From Sphingomonas sp. PP-F2F-G114-C0414 (lineage in GTDB: Bacteria > Pseudomonadota > Alphaproteobacteria > Sphingomonadales > Sphingomonadaceae), in NCBI RefSeq assembly GCF_003688595.1, contig NZ_RCWT01000017.1:36351-100350 (forward strand): a stretch of 64,000 nt of DNA. The letters run 5' to 3'. Shown here piece after piece: positions 16,017-24,637 of this stretch; within the stretch, counting starts at the first letter, position 1; each line of letters opens with the position of its first letter. Made by a program: the position numbers and the translations under genes. A model generated the notes under the pieces. The model was given only the letters and a program-made list of their open reading frames with translations. It made no database searches and had not been told where the DNA came from.

Positions 16017-18422
16017 TCAGGCGCGCTCCAGCAGCACTGGTAGCCAAGCTTGCGGATCAGGCCCAGTCGTCTCGACGATCTCGTCGAACAGTCTAACCGT
16101 CGACTCCCGACCTGACAGGATCGTCAGGAGATCCTTTTCGCCAGACAAGTCGATCCGCGCTACCACGGAGTCGTTACCATGACGGATCAGGAAAGCGTGG
16201 GAGCTGTCGGGCATCTTTCGCACAAGTTCGAGTTCATGTGCGCTAAGACCAAAGCCATCGACATAATCCTCCTCGCGCGCACGCGGGTTGATCATGAAGA
16301 TTTGGGTCGCAGCCTGCTCGATGATGGCACTGGCAATCCTGCTCTCAAGCGCATCCTGCGCGCTTTGTGTAGCAAACCCAACAATGCCGTTGCGCTTGCG
16401 GATTGTCTTTTCCCAATCCTTGATGCGGCGCACAAAAACATCGTCGTCCAGCGCCTTCCATCCTTCATCAACGACGATGATCGATGGGCTGCCATCGAGG
16501 CGCTCTTCGACGCGGTGGAACAGATAGAATAGCGCAGGAGATCTCGCGGCAGGATCATCAAGGATCGAGGTCATGTCGAAGCCGATCGTTGCCTGCTCCA
16601 GATCGGTCAGGTCCTCCGCATTATCGAACAGCCAAGCGCGTTCACCATCGCCGAACCAAGGCCGCATACGCGCGTAGAGGTCGTCGGCCCTTGGGCGGTC
16701 GCTACCACGGAACAGCTCAACCAGGTACCGCAGGCGACGTCGGTCGGAAGGCTGCGCAAAATTAGTCTCGAGCGCGTCCCTGATCGTATCGGCTTCTGAC
16801 GTGTCGACGCTTCCGGCGAGCATCTTCAGCCAATCGATTAGAAACTGTCGGTTGGCAGCTGTGTCTGGCAGCTGGAGGGGGTTTAGATCGGAAGGCGTAC
16901 CCGGCCGCAACCGGTCATATTTGCCCCCAACCGCACGAATGAACAGCTCGGCTCCACGATCCTTGTCAAAGAAGATGATACGCGGCCGAAACTTGCGAGC
17001 CTGGGCAAGTAGGAAATTCAGCACCACGGTTTTGCCGGACCCCGAAGGGCCGATGATGGTAAAGTTGCCGAGGTCGTTCTGGTGAAAATTGAAGAAGTAT
17101 GGGCCCGCGGCGGTCGTTTCGAATAGGGTTACGGCTTCACCCCAGTGATTGCCATTGGCCTTTCCCGCCGGGAAATTATGAAGACTGGCAAGCCCCGCAA
17201 AGTTTTGCGCCGATATCAACCCGCGTCGAGAGATATATTTGAAGTTCGCTGGAAACTGTGCCCAGAATGCAGGCTCGAGTGCGATATCCTCCCGAACTGC
17301 GACAATTCCGAGATCCGCCAGCACAGCTGTGACATCTGCTACATTGGTATCGAGCGACCCCAGATCCTCGGCGTACATGGTGATGGTAGTGTGATGTTCT
17401 CCGAAGGTTGCACGTCCCGCGGCCACCTCATCCTTAGCGCTGGCGAGCTCGTCGCGAAGGGATAAGGCCTCGTCCTCCGCCGACCGCATGCGTCGCAGCG
17501 CAAGGTTCATCCGATCGAGCGCTGCACCACGCTCGACAAAGGCGAACGACTGACTAACCGTCATCTCGAACGGCATTCGGTACAGTTCATCGAACATGCC
17601 AGGCATCGTCCGATCGGGATAATCCTTGATCGAAACAATCGCACCGAAGCGCTTTTGCAATGCTCCAGCGGCGCCTAATTCAAATGCGTTGCGGCCAAAA
17701 CTCACTCGCCGCGCGGGCAGATGCTCGCCGAGATCACCGTGTGGCAGCATCATCGGCTGCATCTCGGCGTTGTACAACGATCCAAGAAATTCCAGCGGTT
17801 CGGATCTGGCTCCCTCGGGCGTTTCCCGTATGGACAGACGTCGGGGGCTGTAGCTACCAAGTGCCGCCAGAACTGCTTCTGCGGCAGCGTCCAACGAGCG
17901 CCGATCGGAGGCGAAAGCGGCTGCCTGCCCAGCTGCTCCCAGGTCCCCCAACCGGCGAAACCGGTCGAGCAGTCCGATTTTCCCAGGCAATGGTCGGTGC
18001 ACGATCGTGAGAAATAGATCGTTGACGTACATCTGGCGGGAGGCAAGGCGAGCACGCCAGCGTGTGTCTAGATTCTTCGAAAAAGCGTCATCGAAGTGCG
18101 GTGCGAGATCAGGCTCTACCTTTCGTCGAAGCACGTTGTGCCAGATTGCAAAGCGGGACGAACCTACCGAACGCAACAGCGTATCACGAAGCTCGGCGCG
18201 GTAGTTCAGGTCGTCGGTATCTGCCGTTTCGAACAGATAGCCGTCGACGTGCAGAATCTGCAGCAACAGCCCATCGCGCGTTGCAAGCGTGACCTCGTCG
18301 ACGTGACGCGCATAAGGAAGGTGAGAACCAGCCGATTTCTCACGGGCGCCGACACGCGGATTGCCACTCAGGGGCGGTAGGAGTTGCAGCCCCACAGGGC
18401 GTGGTTCCTTATACGGGGACAA
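16017..18422 (-). CDS. virB4: Type IV secretion ATPase VirB4
   Basis: 801 residues. The CagE/TrbE/VirB4 N-terminal domain is followed by an ATPase core with Walker A GPSGSGKTVV at about residue 455 and Walker B SIIVVDEGWKALDD, then the typical GFATQSAQDAL and a C-terminal Arg-rich block. It energises pilus assembly and substrate movement at the inner membrane. The start overlaps the virB3 3' end by about 55 bp, so the real start may be a little further in. Length is normal. Confidence 0.95.
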   Translation of the reverse strand: MSPYKEPRPVGLQLLPPLSGNPRVGAREKSAGSHLPYARHVDEVTLATRDGLLLQILHVDGYLFETADTDDLNYRAELRDTLLRSVGSSRFAIWHNVLRRKVEPDLAPHFDDAFSKNLDTRWRARLASRQMYVNDLFLTIVHRPLPGKIGLLDRFRRLGDLGAAGQAAAFASDRRSLDAAAEAVLAALGSYSPRRLSIRETPEGARSEPLEFLGSLYNAEMQPMMLPHGDLGEHLPARRVSFGRNAFELGAAGALQKRFGAIVSIKDYPDRTMPGMFDELYRMPFEMTVSQSFAFVERGAALDRMNLALRRMRSAEDEALSLRDELASAKDEVAAGRATFGEHHTTITMYAEDLGSLDTNVADVTAVLADLGIVAVREDIALEPAFWAQFPANFKYISRRGLISAQNFAGLASLHNFPAGKANGNHWGEAVTLFETTAAGPYFFNFHQNDLGNFTIIGPSGSGKTVVLNFLLAQARKFRPRIIFFDKDRGAELFIRAVGGKYDRLRPGTPSDLNPLQLPDTAANRQFLIDWLKMLAGSVDTSEADTIRDALETNFAQPSDRRRLRYLVELFRGSDRPRADDLYARMRPWFGDGERAWLFDNAEDLTDLEQATIGFDMTSILDDPAARSPALFYLFHRVEERLDGSPSIIVVDEGWKALDDDVFVRRIKDWEKTIRKRNGIVGFATQSAQDALESRIASAIIEQAATQIFMINPRAREEDYVDGFGLSAHELELVRKMPDSSHAFLIRHGNDSVVARIDLSGEKDLLTILSGRESTVRLFDEIVETTGPDPQAWLPVLLERA

Positions 18423-18655
18423 CGACTAACGCGTGTGATCCACAGGTCAAAGAAACGCGGCTCCCTCAAACACAGCAGCACGCCGGCAACATGAACAATC
18501 AGCGCTGTCGCGAGCACCCAGATCGACTTGGAAACCAGGAACAACTCAGTAGTGAGAATGCCATTCGCTACGAAATAACTGTACGTGACGCCGGCGAACA
18601 TCTGGGGACGGGTGAGCGCAACAAAGACCATGTCGCGACGTAGGACCGATGACAT
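18368..18655 (-). CDS. virB3: VirB3 inner-membrane protein
   Basis: 95 residues: LTRPQMFAGVTYSYF at the N-terminus, two adjacent membrane helices, and a C-terminal WGCNSYRP tail, all hallmarks of VirB3/TrbD. It partners VirB4. It lies 9 bp downstream of virB2. Confidence 0.92.
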   Translation of the reverse strand: MSSVLRRDMVFVALTRPQMFAGVTYSYFVANGILTTELFLVSKSIWVLATALIVHVAGVLLCLREPRFFDLWITRVSRCPRIRNHALWGCNSYRP

Positions 18656-18664
18656 TTGCCGTCC

Positions 18665-18976
18665 CTACCCGCCGATCGCTGTGGCTCGGATCCCGGCAAC
18701 GATGCTTGTTGCGCCAAAGAGCACGAAGCACCCCAGAATGACCACAGCGCCACGACGCCAGTCAATTCGTCCCGTCAGCATCATGAAGCCGACCACCGCT
18801 ACCGCGATAACCGCGGCAACTGTCGCGACCGTTCCAAGCAACGTGCCTTCAAGCCAATTGACTGCGCCTATAATAGCGCCCGACCCCTGCGGATCACCCG
18901 GCATCGCGGCGGACGCTGGCGTAGCAATGGCGACGGACGACGCCGCACCAACTATTTTTAGGACGCTCCGGATCAC
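18665..18976 (-). CDS. virB2: VirB2/TrbC-type pilin
   Basis: 103 residues with a signal peptide ending near PASAAM, then two hydrophobic helices separated by the short loop GRIDWRRG. This is the processed pilin arrangement of VirB2/TrbC. It is the first gene of the minus-strand vir operon. Promoter elements must lie in the 160-bp divergent gap before the plus-strand pilin-like gene. Confidence 0.9.
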   Translation of the reverse strand: MIRSVLKIVGAASSVAIATPASAAMPGDPQGSGAIIGAVNWLEGTLLGTVATVAAVIAVAVVGFMMLTGRIDWRRGAVVILGCFVLFGATSIVAGIRATAIGG

Positions 18977-19136
18977 ACATCCCCCTACCGGCCTTCAACT
19001 TTTCTTGTCCTTGCACAACTCCCAACGATCACAAAGGGAAGAATTTCGGCGGGAAGAACCGTGAAGGACTTGACTTAAAGTGCGCTGGGAAGCTTGAGTC
19101 CGGCTCTGGAGGGATGTTAGCTATGCGGCTAGGTGC
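18977..19136. promoter_or_regulatory. Divergent intergenic region between two virB2-like genes
   Basis: A 160-bp gap with outward-reading pilin genes on both sides, so promoters for the vir operon and for the plus-strand pilin-like/RHS side are expected here. A TTGACT at about 19072 is a possible plus-strand -35 box; a matching -10 is not convincing. No palindromic operator was identified by eye. Confidence 0.4.
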
Positions 19137-19472
19137 ATGTCGATGAGCGTTGAATCGCCTGCTCTGGTTCAAGCTGTGAATTGGATCGATCAGCTCGTCG
19201 TTGGCCCGCTCGCGGTGTCGCTCGCTGTGATCGCCGTTGCAATCACGGGGCTCCTGATGCTCAGAGGGCATGTTCCGCTTGAGGCAGCCTTCCGAATAGT
19301 AATCGGGTGCTTTATAATTTTCGGAGCACCAGGAATTGCACTCGGCATCATGAGTGCAGCAAGAAATGTTACGGCGCCCGAAGTCGTTAGCCCATCACCA
19401 AACATAGCACCCATCACGAAGCCCCCTGCAACGTACGACCCATACGCCGGTGCGGCGACGCCAGTTCGTTGA
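19137..19472 (+). CDS. Second VirB2/TrbC-like protein, divergent from the vir operon
   Basis: 111 residues. The body has the same plan as VirB2: LVQAVNWIDQLVVGPLA, hydrophobic helix, loop LRGHVPLEAA, second helix CFIIFGAPGIALGIM. It differs by lacking a signal peptide before the first helix and by a Pro-rich 35-residue tail (SPSPNIAPITKPPATYDPY). Some conjugation clusters carry extra pilin copies. Here it is on the opposite strand, facing the RHS genes. It could be a minor pilin or a leftover of a rearranged cluster. The ATG at 19137 is preceded only by AGGTGC. Confidence 0.68.
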   Translation: MSMSVESPALVQAVNWIDQLVVGPLAVSLAVIAVAITGLLMLRGHVPLEAAFRIVIGCFIIFGAPGIALGIMSAARNVTAPEVVSPSPNIAPITKPPATYDPYAGAATPVR

Positions 19473-19590
19473 TGTTGCCGCAGGCCAGCGATAGCGATAA
19501 TCCGTTAGATCCATTCACGTTACTTTGTGTTTAGCACGGTCTAAACGAAACACTAAAAGTGCCGATTTTTTTGGGCGGGAAAGCAAGACA

Positions 19591-19902
19591 ATGCGTAAAT
19601 CTCGACTTTTCACGGTTGGCCTAGGACTGTCGCTTTTGCCTACTGTGGTGATCGCTCAAGAAACAACTACATACACCTATGATGCGAAGGGCCGAGTCCG
19701 CACCTCGGTACGCTCTGGTGGACCTAGCAATAACGTCACAACGACATATGACTATGATACCGCAGACAACCGTAAAAACGTTACAGTCGTCAATTCCACC
19801 AACAGCAGCGGCATCGACATCGGTAGCGGAGCTACAGTGAAGACGACGCTTGTCATTGTTGTTCCTATAAACGGGCTCTCGGTCATGTTCATTAACAGAT
19901 AG
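19591..19902 (+). CDS. Short secreted protein with YD-type (RHS-like) repeats
   Basis: 103 residues from MRKSRLFTVGLG. The signal peptide is cleaved near TVVIAQ. Two YD-repeat-like motifs follow, TTTYTYDAKGRVRTSV and TTTYDYDTADNRKNVTV, then a hydrophobic tail. YD repeats form the shell of RHS proteins, but only two are present, far too few for a cocoon. Lying 64 bp before the large RHS gene and on its strand, it may be an accessory protein or the remnant of another RHS gene. Codon use is AT-rich, as in its neighbour. Confidence 0.6.
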   Translation: MRKSRLFTVGLGLSLLPTVVIAQETTTYTYDAKGRVRTSVRSGGPSNNVTTTYDYDTADNRKNVTVVNSTNSSGIDIGSGATVKTTLVIVVPINGLSVMFINR

Positions 19903-19966
19903 TTAATTGTCAGTCTTTGACAAATCCTAATGATTAAACTCAACAATAAGATCGGGAAATAAGGCA

Positions 19967-22900
19967 ATGGAAGTATTCTGGGGGGGGGCCAGGCGGGATA
20001 TCAAGCGCGGAAAGCGGAGCAATTATCGGCTGGTTGCTGTCAGCGCTATTGGATTTTCATGCTTTTGTTGGCCAAAAGCGGCTTTCACGCAGTCAATAAG
20101 CTCCGTTAATATACCAAAAGTGAGTTTCCAGGACCGCAATGGCGTTGACCTAAGTAACGGCGTTATAATTACTGATATGGGCACCGTTGACATTGGAGCT
20201 AAAGATACTCCCGTTTTTTCACGAGAGATATTTCCATCCTACATTGATGGAGATGCAACCATTAGAAATGGCTCGCTCCGAAGAGATAGGGTTTGCAACT
20301 CCGGTCCTGGTGGATATTGTGCCGGTAACTGGCAACCTAACGTACACGTTCGGCTAGGTGCTAGCGCGTTTGACGCTTATGTCGATGGCACCTGCACTTC
20401 ATCATGCGGCGATTACTCGATCGTCGAAGGAGCTAGTTCGTGGACTTTGACCCACAAATCGGGCCGGCGGTGGATATTTGATCGCAATTACGTACTCGAT
20501 CAGACAACGAGCTCGTCAAGTCAATCAGCTACCGTCGGAAAACTTATTTCAATTATTGAAAAAGACGGAGCAGCCCTATCGTATAACTACGATGGGAGCA
20601 TCGTTAGATCTATAACCTCTAATCGAGGTTACCAGATTAACTTTAAAGATGTCACAGGACAGCTTCCTGAGTTTCAAATGTCAAATCTTTCATATGATTA
20701 CTGTGACAAATTGGCGCTAACATGCGCCAGTCCGCAATACACGTTGCCGAACGCTAGGTATATCGTGGGAGGAGGGGCGCCTGATCCTAACAATCTTGTT
20801 TTGTCTGATTCAGCAGGCCGTAACTACACTGTTAGAAAGAATACGAGCGGAAAAGATTTCGTAGAAACGCGTTTAACGCCCTCCGGCCGGTACCAGACAA
20901 TTACTCGGCAATCTTTATATTCTAATGGGCCCGCCGTACTTGTTAAAAGATATGAAGATGATACCGGCATAACGGAATATAGTTACACTTTGACTTCAAA
21001 CATGTACAACTCCGTTTCACAATTTAAGGTTCTTAAAGCAACCTCGAAGCGCCCTTCACTATTGACTACCTCGTTTAGCGTTGACGACGAGGCGCTATCA
21101 GCGGCTAGTAACCAGGCATCGACTACCAGAAAGCCCTATAAGTCGTATTATATTAACGAGCTTTCTTACAGAACTGCCTACGAGTTCTATCAGGTTGTCT
21201 CAGATGCCGCCGCGCTGTGGCTAGCGAATGATAATATTCGTAAGGTTACGACCCCTGAATCCACAATCAACGAGGTGGAATATGACGCTCGGTCACGTCC
21301 AATCTTATCCACGCTATCACCAAAGCCAGGTTTTAGCGGGCCTACCTTAACCAATGCAGCTGATTACAGTGGGTGTAATGACGTTGTCAAGTGCTCGGAT
21401 CCGTCAATTGTAAAAGATGTCCGGGGTAGTCAAACAAATTATACTTATTATGAAAGCGGCCAGATAAAAGATGAGATGCTACCTCCAGACTCAAATGGAG
21501 CTAGGCGATTAAAAAGCTACTTTTATAAGGATGCAATGTCGTATTACAAAAACTCAACCGGGCAGTTAGTCGGATCTGGCCAGACTTTAAGAGTCCTCGA
21601 TTACACAAAAACCTGTAGAACTCAATCGTCGTGCCCCGGAAGCTCTGACGAACTGATAGAGAGATTTGGATATGATAATAATCTACTTCCCACTACAAGT
21701 ACAATAAGTGTTGGAGATGGTAGCATTCCGGAAGTTACAACGGCAAAAGCATACGACGCCGTTGGAAATGTGATTAGCTTTGATGGACCTCGTCCAGGCG
21801 CTGAGGATACGACCTACTATTTTTACGATGTTGCCCGCCAACTTCGCGGTGAAATTTCCCCCGATCCTGACGGGGATGGTGCGCTACCGCGACCCTCCAT
21901 TCGGTACACGTATAATCTCGATGGCCAAATAACATTAGTTGAGCGCGGAAGTGCGCAATATGCCACCGATGCCGGCCTCTCTAAAATGAGCGTTTTCAGT
22001 AGGACTGAAACTAGTTACGACACTGTCGGTAGAAGAACTGGGGAAACACTTATCGGATTAGATTTAAATTCGAATCTGTCTCCAATGGGCTTAACTCAGT
22101 ATAACTACGATTCCGACGGCAGATTGATGTGCACGGCTATCCGCATGGATCCCTCATCTTGGGCTGCGCAAGTCAACGCGTGTGTTCCCCAGTTGGGCAG
22201 CGCCAGCCTTCCGCCTGACCGAATAACCAAAAATGTATACGATGCAGCCGGGCAACTGAAAGAAGTGCGAAAAGCAGTTGGTACTGCGCTTGAACAGATT
22301 GAAGTATCCTATACGTACACGCTGAATGGCAAACAGGAATCTATTACGGACGGAAATAATAATGTCGCGCAGTTAGTTTACGACGGCTTCGACCGATTAA
22401 TAGCTTGGAAGTTTCCATCTAAAACCTCAGTAGGCGCGGTTTCTACTTGCACTATCGGTACAATCTCGGAATCAACAGATGAGTTTGGACAGAGCGTAAC
22501 AGGCCCTTCAGAAGCCACTGCAGCGGGAGATGATTGCGAAAAGTACGCCTACGACCGAAGTGGCAACCGTGTTAAGCTCATGAAGCGCGATGGAAGTATA
22601 ATTCGCTCTGCGTATGATCAGCTGAGCCGTGCCATATTTAAATCTACGCCGGCATACTCGACCTTCGCAGCCGGATCAGTGTATTACGGCTATGATCTGC
22701 AGGGGCATCAGACATATGCGCATTTCAACAGCGCAACGGGTGACGGCGTTACGAACCTCTGGAATGGTATTGGCGAGCAGACAAGCTCCATTGTAAATAT
22801 GGATGGCGCCGCAAGAACCGTGTCTTATTTGTACGATAATGCCGGCAACAAAAGTCGAGTCACATTTCCCGATGGATTCTATATTAATTACACCTATGAC

Positions 22901-24352
22901 GGACTGAATCGCCCACTGCAGATTCAGCGGATGGGAACTCCGATTGCGACTTACACGTACAATGAAGCTGGTCGACGATTAAGTATGAATGGCGGGATTA
23001 ATACAAGCTACTCATACGATGGCATTGGGCGCTTATTGTCGATTTCGAACGATCTGATTAAGAAAGGTGCTGGTCTTAACTATAGCTTTACCCACAACCC
23101 AGCTGGTCAGATCGCTACGTTAACAAAAAATAGCAATGATTTGGTGTTTGCCGATACGTATAATGTTAATCGAGGTTATACAGTAAATGGGCAAAACCAG
23201 TATACGGCTGCTGGCTCGACATCGTTCAGCTATGATGCGAATGGTAATCTGACCACAGATGGTTCCACGATATTTAAGTATGATATCGAAAACCGATTGC
23301 GTGCGGCTAGCGGCGGCCACACGGTTGCCTTACGCTACGACCCGCTAGGGCGTCTTTACGAAACCATTGGAACTAGCGGTACCACGCGCTTTCTCTATGA
23401 TGGAGATGCGTTGATCGGCGAATACGACGCCGGCAGCAATCTTTTGCGACGCTACGTTCACGGTGCGGATTCTGGGGCGGACGACCCGATCGCTTGGTAC
23501 GAAGGTTCCTCTTTTGACGGCAGTAACGAGCGCATTCTTCGTCAAGATTGGCAGGGAAGCGTTGCGCTCATCGGCGACAACACTGGGTCGTATGTTTATG
23601 GCGTTAACACCTACGATGAATATGGTATTCCCGGGAAAAATAATTCGGGGCGGTTCCAGTATACCGGGCAGGCTTGGCAGCCCGACCTCGGCATGTATTA
23701 TTATAAAGCGAGATTCTATTCGCCTACCCTCGGCCGTTTTCTTCAAACAGATCCAATCGGATACAAAGACCAAATCAACCTTTATGCTTATGTCGCAAAC
23801 GATCCGGTGAACGGGCGCGATCCAGATGGCAAGCAGACCGTCATGGGGCCGGTGTATGACGGGCTGGACCGCGCAACCGCTGCATGTGGTGGTGGCGCTC
23901 AGTGTGGTTTGAAGGCTTGGAATCAGATTCAACAGGGCGTTGCAGAAAACGTTGCGATTGCCGCTGCCACCGAACTGTCTGGCGCTGCCATCATCAGAGG
24001 GGCGGGATGGACAGCTCAGGTGGCAATGCCGGTAGTCAGATTGATGCGCACTGCCGAGCACTTCAAGCCAGTTGCTGCTGGAATGAATGCGCTCGCCCAG
24101 CGCGCAGCAGCGGTTCAATCTGGTCTTGGTCGTCTTGCCGCGGGTGAAGGTCGCCTCATTGCCGGTCCGGGAGTTAAAGATGCATTCAGGGGTGCGGAAG
24201 CGGCTGCGCAGAAATACGGAGGAAATGCTGCCGATTACACAAAGATCTCCGTTAGCGAAGTCACAAAGTCAAGCGACAGAGTGTCTATTCACGCGGTGCG
24301 CAATGAGGCTACGAGCGAGGTCTTCGAAAAGAAGGTGATTTATGGAAGATAG
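19967..24352 (+). CDS. RHS-repeat polymorphic toxin, full length
   Basis: 1461 residues. A Sec-like hydrophobic segment lies at about residues 22-42. Dozens of YD repeats run through the middle, then the RHS core end FLQTDPIGYKDQINLYAYVAN and the junction NGRDPDG at about residue 1285. Everything after that is the variable toxin region: an Ala-rich linker and a final ~60 residues beginning GPGVKDAFRGAEAA whose toxin class I do not recognise. RHS proteins store a C-terminal toxin in a beta shell and act on competing cells. A putative immunity gene overlaps the stop by 11 bp. Codons 5-8 contain a run of nine G. GC content is much lower than the chromosome. Confidence 0.88.
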   Translation: MEVFWGGARRDIKRGKRSNYRLVAVSAIGFSCFCWPKAAFTQSISSVNIPKVSFQDRNGVDLSNGVIITDMGTVDIGAKDTPVFSREIFPSYIDGDATIRNGSLRRDRVCNSGPGGYCAGNWQPNVHVRLGASAFDAYVDGTCTSSCGDYSIVEGASSWTLTHKSGRRWIFDRNYVLDQTTSSSSQSATVGKLISIIEKDGAALSYNYDGSIVRSITSNRGYQINFKDVTGQLPEFQMSNLSYDYCDKLALTCASPQYTLPNARYIVGGGAPDPNNLVLSDSAGRNYTVRKNTSGKDFVETRLTPSGRYQTITRQSLYSNGPAVLVKRYEDDTGITEYSYTLTSNMYNSVSQFKVLKATSKRPSLLTTSFSVDDEALSAASNQASTTRKPYKSYYINELSYRTAYEFYQVVSDAAALWLANDNIRKVTTPESTINEVEYDARSRPILSTLSPKPGFSGPTLTNAADYSGCNDVVKCSDPSIVKDVRGSQTNYTYYESGQIKDEMLPPDSNGARRLKSYFYKDAMSYYKNSTGQLVGSGQTLRVLDYTKTCRTQSSCPGSSDELIERFGYDNNLLPTTSTISVGDGSIPEVTTAKAYDAVGNVISFDGPRPGAEDTTYYFYDVARQLRGEISPDPDGDGALPRPSIRYTYNLDGQITLVERGSAQYATDAGLSKMSVFSRTETSYDTVGRRTGETLIGLDLNSNLSPMGLTQYNYDSDGRLMCTAIRMDPSSWAAQVNACVPQLGSASLPPDRITKNVYDAAGQLKEVRKAVGTALEQIEVSYTYTLNGKQESITDGNNNVAQLVYDGFDRLIAWKFPSKTSVGAVSTCTIGTISESTDEFGQSVTGPSEATAAGDDCEKYAYDRSGNRVKLMKRDGSIIRSAYDQLSRAIFKSTPAYSTFAAGSVYYGYDLQGHQTYAHFNSATGDGVTNLWNGIGEQTSSIVNMDGAARTVSYLYDNAGNKSRVTFPDGFYINYTYDGLNRPLQIQRMGTPIATYTYNEAGRRLSMNGGINTSYSYDGIGRLLSISNDLIKKGAGLNYSFTHNPAGQIATLTKNSNDLVFADTYNVNRGYTVNGQNQYTAAGSTSFSYDANGNLTTDGSTIFKYDIENRLRAASGGHTVALRYDPLGRLYETIGTSGTTRFLYDGDALIGEYDAGSNLLRRYVHGADSGADDPIAWYEGSSFDGSNERILRQDWQGSVALIGDNTGSYVYGVNTYDEYGIPGKNNSGRFQYTGQAWQPDLGMYYYKARFYSPTLGRFLQTDPIGYKDQINLYAYVANDPVNGRDPDGKQTVMGPVYDGLDRATAACGGGAQCGLKAWNQIQQGVAENVAIAAATELSGAAIIRGAGWTAQVAMPVVRLMRTAEHFKPVAAGMNALAQRAAAVQSGLGRLAAGEGRLIAGPGVKDAFRGAEAAAQKYGGNAADYTKISVSEVTKSSDRVSIHAVRNEATSEVFEKKVIYGR
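19980..19988 (+). repeat. G9 homopolymer in codons 5-8 of the RHS gene
   Basis: Nine consecutive G at the TGG-GGG-GGG-GCC codons. Loss or gain of one base would shift the frame before the export signal, and no downstream ATG offers a near restart. This is the usual layout of slipped-strand phase variation, though variation has not been observed here. Confidence 0.7.
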
Positions 24353-24605
24353 AAATAGATTTCCTGCATCACTCAGGGAAGTCGTCCATAATCATCACTC
24401 GTCTGGCGAGCAAATTGTTCAAACTAGTAAGCTGATACTTCTACAAGAATATTCAGACGACGAGTATGACGAGGACTTTTTCTCTACCTTCAACATTATT
24501 CTTGACGACCATCGTGATGGTGTCAGCTATGATGAGATAGAGAGAGTATATGAGAGTAGCTTCTCTAACGCGGTGGATCGATTCAGAAGATATTTCTCTA
24601 TCTGA
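24342..24605 (+). CDS. Putative immunity protein for the RHS toxin
   Basis: 87 residues, acidic (SDDEYDEDFFST) and without signal or membrane segments, so cytoplasmic. It overlaps the RHS stop by 11 bp, the usual position of a cognate immunity gene. I do not recognise the family. The assignment rests on position, size and charge. Confidence 0.6.
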   Translation: MEDRNRFPASLREVVHNHHSSGEQIVQTSKLILLQEYSDDEYDEDFFSTFNIILDDHRDGVSYDEIERVYESSFSNAVDRFRRYFSI

Positions 24606-24637
24606 CGCGTATGCAAGTGGAGTATCGCCTCTAGAGG

